Positions 6,442 to 9,967 of a stretch of 9,967 bases of DNA are shown here, one piece after another; the stretch's first letter is position 1, and every line of letters begins with the position of its first letter. The stretch spans positions 1 to 9,967 of the forward strand of contig JACPVD010000180.1 in the NCBI GenBank assembly GCA_016191895.1. Reading direction: 5' to 3'. The stretch is from Chloroflexota bacterium (GTDB lineage Bacteria; Chloroflexota; Anaerolineae; Anaerolineales; Villigracilaceae). The position numbers were made by a program, and so were the translations under genes. Under the pieces are notes generated by a model that searched no databases, was not told where the DNA came from, and was given only the letters and a program-made list of their open reading frames with translations.

Positions 6442-7710
6442 ATGAAAAATTTTTTGGGTTACAAGTGTTCGTTGTGCGGGGCGGAGTATCTGCCGGGGCA
6501 GGTGACGTATACCTGCCCAAAAGACGGCGGCAACCTGGACGTCGTCCTCGATACCGATGCCATCAAACGAAAATTTCAATCGGAGGATGTTACGTCGCGA
6601 ACGGAGACTTCGCTGTGGAGATACCTGCCTCTTTTGCCTGTCTCCGAACCTGAAGGCGACTCAACCCCCTTGCACGCATCCGGCTGGACCCCGGTCTTTG
6701 CCCTGCCGCGATTGGCCGCAAAACTCAACCTGAAACATCTCTGGCTCAAAGACGAGTCTCACAACCCTACAGCATCTTTCAAAGACAGGGCCAGCGCAAT
6801 CGTGGTGACTCGCGCGCGCGAACTTAAAGCCGATGTGGTGGTGACGGCTTCCACCGGCAACGCGGGCGCGGCGCTTGCGGGGATGTCTGCCGCGGTGGGG
6901 CAGAAAGCAGTGATTCTTGCGCCCAAGTCCGCTCCGCAGGCGAAGATCGCGCAGTTGCTTGTCTTTGGCGCGAAGGTTATTCTCGTGGACGGCACCTACG
7001 ACGACGCGTTTGATTTAAGCCTGAAAGCCTCAGACGAGTTTGGCTGGTATTGCCGCAACACGGGCTACAACCCGTTCACACTGGAGGGGAAGAAGACCGC
7101 CGCATTCGAAATCTGGGAATGGTGGAATGAAGCGCATCGCCACTGGCATAAGAAGGATAGCCCGCTGGATAACCATCCGCCGCTGACCATTTTCGTTTCG
7201 GTAGGCGACGGCAATATTATTTCGTCCATTTACAAGGGGTTCAAGGAACTGCTTGACCTGGGCTGGATTCCCAATATGCCGAGGATCATCGGGGTGCAGG
7301 CAGAGGGTTCCGCGGCGATTGCGAATGCGTTTCATGCAGACACTGAGTCGATCACGCCCGTCTCCGCGCGGACAATTGCAGACAGCATCTCGGTGGATCG
7401 GCCGCGAGACGGAGTCCGTGCGATACGCGCAACACGCGAAACGGGCGGCACGTATATCACAGTATCTGACGAGGAGATCATCAAGGCCATTGCCGAACTC
7501 GGCGGGATGGGCGTTTTCCCCGAACCGGCCGGGGCGGCGGCCTATGCCGGTTTGGTGCGCGGAACAGCCTCAGGCGCGGTGCGAAGCGATGATCCGATCC
7601 TGGTGTTGAATACCGGCAGCGGACTCAAGGACGTCCGCGCGGCGATGCAGGCCGTTTCGTCCGCCCCAATCATCGAGCCTGCGCTGGAGGCGTTGAAAAA
7701 AATAGTATGA
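6442..7710 (+). CDS. thrC: Threonine synthase (PLP-dependent, with N-terminal zinc ribbon)
   Basis: 422 residues from ATG 6442; an in-frame TTG at 6433 would add three residues but overlaps the -10 box. Threonine synthase converts O-phosphohomoserine to threonine in the cytoplasm, the last step of threonine synthesis. The N-terminus is a zinc-ribbon-like module (C9, C12 and C25 in CSLCGAEY and YTCPKDGG), common in bacterial and archaeal ThrC of this type; the expected fourth Cys is Asp. The PLP lysine is K114 in NPTASFKDRA, the substrate loop is TASTGNAGAALAG, and the phosphate/cofactor end is LNTGSGLKD. Length suits the family. Other fold-type II PLP enzymes (threonine dehydratase, cysteate synthase) are less likely because of the ribbon and SFKDR motif. 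Its TGA stop overlaps the next start (ATGA at 7707-7710), implying coupled translation with the membrane protein downstream. No strong Shine-Dalgarno is present. Confidence 0.87.
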   Translation: MKNFLGYKCSLCGAEYLPGQVTYTCPKDGGNLDVVLDTDAIKRKFQSEDVTSRTETSLWRYLPLLPVSEPEGDSTPLHASGWTPVFALPRLAAKLNLKHLWLKDESHNPTASFKDRASAIVVTRARELKADVVVTASTGNAGAALAGMSAAVGQKAVILAPKSAPQAKIAQLLVFGAKVILVDGTYDDAFDLSLKASDEFGWYCRNTGYNPFTLEGKKTAAFEIWEWWNEAHRHWHKKDSPLDNHPPLTIFVSVGDGNIISSIYKGFKELLDLGWIPNMPRIIGVQAEGSAAIANAFHADTESITPVSARTIADSISVDRPRDGVRAIRATRETGGTYITVSDEEIIKAIAELGGMGVFPEPAGAAAYAGLVRGTASGAVRSDDPILVLNTGSGLKDVRAAMQAVSSAPIIEPALEALKKIV

Positions 7711-8855
7711 AAAAAAATGAATGGAGTTTGCCTTTTCGATACATGACCGGCGCGATTGTTTTTATTGGGTTTGTCGCGCTGATGATCTATGCGCGCGAGG
7801 CGGTGAAGATGCTGGTGATCGCGGGATTTATCGCGTATATCATCAGCCCCGCGGTGACGTTCCTGACCCAAAAGACAAAACTATCGCGGGCGGCGGCGGT
7901 GAACGTGGTGTATTTTTCCGCGTTGATCGTTTTGGTGGGACTGCCCGCCACACTGACGCCGATCTTTTTCGATGAAATCAAGATCGTCGCCAGCGACCTG
8001 CTCGACCTTTCGCGCCAGTTAAGCGTGATGCTCACACAACCCGTGCAGTTTGGCGACATGGTGTTTCATTTCGAGCAATTGGGTGAAAGCCTCGGGCAAT
8101 TGCAGGAGTCGCTTCTCACGCCGCTGCCGGAAGAAGCGCTGGCCCTGCTTGAATCGACCTCGATCAATGTATTGTGGATTTTGGTGATTCTCGTCAGCGT
8201 GCATTTGTTCATGAGCGAGTGGCCGCGCATCCGCGAATGGCTGATTGCCCTTGCGCCGCGTGAATATCACGAAGATATGCACGAGTTATACAAACGCCTG
8301 CGCGAAGTATGGATGGCCTACCTGCGCGGTCAGATCGTCTTGATGGTGGTGGTCGGCGTGGTATTTACCATTGCGTGGTCGATCCTCGGAATCCCCGGTG
8401 CATTGGTGCTGGGCGTGCTGGCCGGCTTGTTCACCCTGATTCCCGACGTGGGGCCGTTTCTCGCGGCGGCGCTGGCGGTGGGTGTGGCGTTGCTTGAAGG
8501 CTCCAGTTGGATTCCGCTTTCCAATATTGTGGTCGCAGTCATTGTGTTTTTTACTTATCTGGTGCTGATAAACATGAAGAACTTTTTCCTGCGTCCGATC
8601 ATCATGGGGCGCAGTTTACACATGAACGAGGCGCTGATCTTCATCTCGATCATGATTGCCACGATTTTGGAAGGCATCATGGGCGCGTTGCTGATCGTGC
8701 CGGTGATGGCTTCGACGGTTGTGATCATGGAATATATGCGCCGCCGCATATTGGGACTGTCCCCATTCGAAGCGGACGACGAAAAACAATTTACCCCCCC
8801 TCCTGAGAAGATCAAATCGCGGCGTGGGTTGAAACTCTCCAAAAAAGAAAAATAA
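7707..8855 (+). CDS. AI-2E family membrane transporter
   Basis: 382-residue polytopic membrane protein of the AI-2E/PerM family (PF01594-like). Members form a large, poorly resolved family of exporters and Na+/H+ antiporters; the AI-2 transport role of TqsA does not carry over to all of them. Hydrophobic segments lie at about residues 14-29, 33-53, 66-86, 152-170, 207-227, two within 229-263, 272-290 and 309-342. Family signatures are the long extracellular-loop helix region between segments 3 and 4, AYLRGQ (205-210), GIPGALVLGVLAGLFTLIP followed by DVGP, and FLRPIIMGRSLHMNE. The C-terminal tail is charged and Lys-rich. It overlaps threonine synthase by 4 nt and the glycosyltransferase follows after 5 nt, so the three are probably co-transcribed. 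Substrate cannot be assigned from sequence. Confidence 0.88.
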   Translation: MKKNEWSLPFRYMTGAIVFIGFVALMIYAREAVKMLVIAGFIAYIISPAVTFLTQKTKLSRAAAVNVVYFSALIVLVGLPATLTPIFFDEIKIVASDLLDLSRQLSVMLTQPVQFGDMVFHFEQLGESLGQLQESLLTPLPEEALALLESTSINVLWILVILVSVHLFMSEWPRIREWLIALAPREYHEDMHELYKRLREVWMAYLRGQIVLMVVVGVVFTIAWSILGIPGALVLGVLAGLFTLIPDVGPFLAAALAVGVALLEGSSWIPLSNIVVAVIVFFTYLVLINMKNFFLRPIIMGRSLHMNEALIFISIMIATILEGIMGALLIVPVMASTVVIMEYMRRRILGLSPFEADDEKQFTPPPEKIKSRRGLKLSKKEK

Positions 8856-8860
8856 AATTC

Positions 8861-9796
8861 ATGAAAATCACTTATTCCATCGTCGCCCCCATCTATAATG
8901 AGATCGACAATCTTCCTGAATTGCATCGCCGCGTGAAAGAGGTGATGGACTCCTCCGGCGAAGCCTGGGAACTCATCCTTGTGGATGACGGCTCCACCGA
9001 CGGCTCGACGGATAAAATTCGCGAGATTGCTCAGACCGATAAGACCGTGCGCCCCGTGATCTTCGCCCGCAATTTTGGGCATCAGGTTGCCATTACCGCC
9101 GGCTGGGACTATGCCCGCGGCGACGCGATCATCATCATCGACGCGGACTTGCAAGACCCGCCTGAGGTCATGCTTGAACTGGCGAAAAAATGGAAGGAAG
9201 GCTACGAGGTGGTGTATGCCGTCCGCGCCGAGCGCGAAGGCGAGACGTGGTTCAAGAAATTTACCGCCGCCATGTTTTACCGCATCATCTACAGCATTAC
9301 CGATGTGAAAATCCCCGTCGATACCGGCGATTTTCGCCTGATGGATCGCAAGGTTGTCGATGTGTTGAAGCAAATGAAGGAACGTCACCGCTTTCCACGC
9401 GGCATGTCGGCATGGGTGGGATTCAAACAGGTTGGCGTTACGTACCGCCGCGCGGCACGCGTGGCCGGGGTGACGAAATATCCATTCAGCAAGATGCTAA
9501 AACTGGCTTTGAACGCCATCACCGGCTTTTCGTATTTTCCGTTGCAGGTGGCTACATATTTTGGCTTCTTCTCTGCGGGGCTTTCGATCCTTGCGATTCC
9601 GGTTGTGGTCGCGATGCGCCTGGCGGGCTCGCGCTTCTTTGAAGGCCAGACCACCACGCTGATTTCCGTGTTGTTTCTTGGCGGCGTGCAACTAATTTCG
9701 TTGGGTATCCTCGGCGAGTACATCGGACGTTTGTATGACGAAGCCAAAGGCAGGCCATTGTATATCGTCCGCGATGCGCCGCAGAATGACGAATAA
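8861..9796 (+). CDS. GT2 glycosyltransferase, polyprenyl-phosphate sugar synthase type (DPM1/GtrB/ArnC-like)
   Basis: 311 residues: an N-terminal GT-A catalytic domain (about 1-225) and two C-terminal membrane helices (about 227-252 and 264-288). Such enzymes move a sugar from a nucleotide donor to undecaprenyl or dolichyl phosphate at the inner membrane face, supplying lipid-linked sugars for envelope or protein glycosylation. Motifs are SIVAPIYNE at the start, VDDGSTDGS (41-49), the metal-binding DADLQDPPE (D94, D96), DTGDFRLMD (154-162) and QLISLGILGEYIGRLYDE, which is typical of the GtrB/ArnC-like group. ATG 8861 is 5 nt after the preceding TAA; there is no Shine-Dalgarno sequence, and TAAAAT immediately upstream is probably coincidental within the operon. 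Donor sugar and acceptor are not determinable. The envelope role agrees with the cell-wall lipoproteins nearby, though these lie in a separate divergent unit. Confidence 0.91.
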   Translation: MKITYSIVAPIYNEIDNLPELHRRVKEVMDSSGEAWELILVDDGSTDGSTDKIREIAQTDKTVRPVIFARNFGHQVAITAGWDYARGDAIIIIDADLQDPPEVMLELAKKWKEGYEVVYAVRAEREGETWFKKFTAAMFYRIIYSITDVKIPVDTGDFRLMDRKVVDVLKQMKERHRFPRGMSAWVGFKQVGVTYRRAARVAGVTKYPFSKMLKLALNAITGFSYFPLQVATYFGFFSAGLSILAIPVVVAMRLAGSRFFEGQTTTLISVLFLGGVQLISLGILGEYIGRLYDEAKGRPLYIVRDAPQNDE

Positions 9797-9806
9797 TATC
9801 TTGAGT

Positions 9807-9948
9807 CTGATTACCTTACACTTTGTTTTTGGACGCAGAAAAACGCAGATGGACGCAGATTTTTTTGAGGATTCTGCCGAAAAACCGCCCAAAATCAGCG
9901 TTTTCAGCGTTCATCTGCGTCCCGATTCTAAGAGTGTAAGGTAATCAA
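9807..9948. mobile_element. MITE-like element with terminal inverted repeats and a 9-bp flanking direct repeat
   Basis: A 142-bp non-coding element. The ends CTGATTACCTTACACTTT (left) and TTGATTACCTTACACTCT (reverse complement of right) match at 16 of 18 positions, with 14 perfect (GATTACCTTACACT at 9809-9822; AGTGTAAGGTAATC at 9933-9946). ATCTTGAGT occurs directly outside both ends (9798-9806 and 9949-9957), as a target-site duplication would. Inside are two opposed arms (9831-9864, 9891-9922) built from about 10-nt units such as GGACGCAGAT and AACGCTGAAA. No open frame for a transposase is present, so movement would depend on an enzyme supplied elsewhere. It begins 10 nt after the glycosyltransferase stop, and in RNA would form a long hairpin that may end the operon transcript. 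Confidence 0.62.
9831..9922. repeat. Inner inverted repeat of CGCAGA decamers
   Basis: The left arm is GGACGCAGAA, AAACGCAGAT, GGACGCAGAT then TTTT (9831-9864). The reverse complement of the right arm (9891-9922) is GGACGCAGAT, GAACGCTGAA, AACGCTGATTTT. About 26 of 32 aligned positions agree with one gap, around a 26-nt loop. The 10-nt period is close to one DNA helical turn. The pattern resembles CGCAGA repeats that, from memory, occur between genes in many environmental genomes. Confidence 0.72.
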
Positions 9949-9967
9949 ATCTTGAGTTTAGAGTTCC

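Noticed and set aside
6400..6579. N-terminal extension of lipoprotein A to the ATG at 6579
   Set aside because: It would overlap the start of the divergent threonine synthase and put 60 residues before the signal peptide.
8555..9388. Long minus-strand open frame opposite the membrane protein and glycosyltransferase genes
   Set aside because: It is antisense to two clearly conserved genes, straddles their junction, and shows His/Asp/Val-rich composition typical of shadow frames in GC-rich DNA.

Overview
The window reads as chromosomal DNA of a Chloroflexota bacterium, most likely of the Anaerolineae. This is inferred from protein style, not from a marker gene: lipoproteins combining a Thr/Pro-rich stalk, LysM and M23 domains, with the signature TGGPH...DFAP. 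Eight genes or gene remnants are visible, packed closely on alternating strands.

Layout. (1) Positions 3-779 (+) hold the C-terminal third of a molybdenum hydroxylase large subunit (xanthine dehydrogenase/aldehyde oxidase family), cut by the left edge. (2) Convergent to it, 809-1438 (-) is an AbiEii-like nucleotidyltransferase gene with an in-frame TGA at codon 151. (3) Positions 1528-6399 (-) hold three tandem paralogues, called A (4759-6399), B (3092-4717) and C (1528-2994) in transcription order. Each encodes a secreted lipoprotein: signal peptide with lipobox, Thr/Pro-rich linker, LysM, a poorly known middle domain, and an M23 metallopeptidase. A and B are intact. C is broken by one in-frame TGA between its LysM/middle part and its peptidase, with an otherwise perfect reading frame. 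(4) Divergent from A, 6442-9796 (+) is a tight gene string: threonine synthase, an AI-2E-family membrane protein (ATGA overlap) and a GT2 polyprenyl-phosphate-type glycosyltransferase (5 nt gap).

Three short repeat structures stand out. A heptanucleotide tandem array (6316-6371) encodes the hydrophobic core of lipoprotein A's signal peptide. A decamer-built inverted repeat (2990-3053) carries the likely GTG start of C. A MITE-like element (9807-9948), with near-perfect terminal inverted repeats and a 9-bp direct repeat on each side, follows the glycosyltransferase. Several genes have a -10-like box only 6-10 nt before the start codon and no Shine-Dalgarno sequence, which suggests leaderless or near-leaderless transcripts.

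Functionally, the lipoprotein block is a cell-wall binding and remodelling module, and the glycosyltransferase also points to envelope work. Threonine synthase and the molybdenum hydroxylase are housekeeping or catabolic neighbours. No CRISPR array, phage gene, RNA gene or complete transposase was seen. The most notable signals are the two clean in-frame TGA interruptions, the triplicated lipoprotein family and the three repeat structures.
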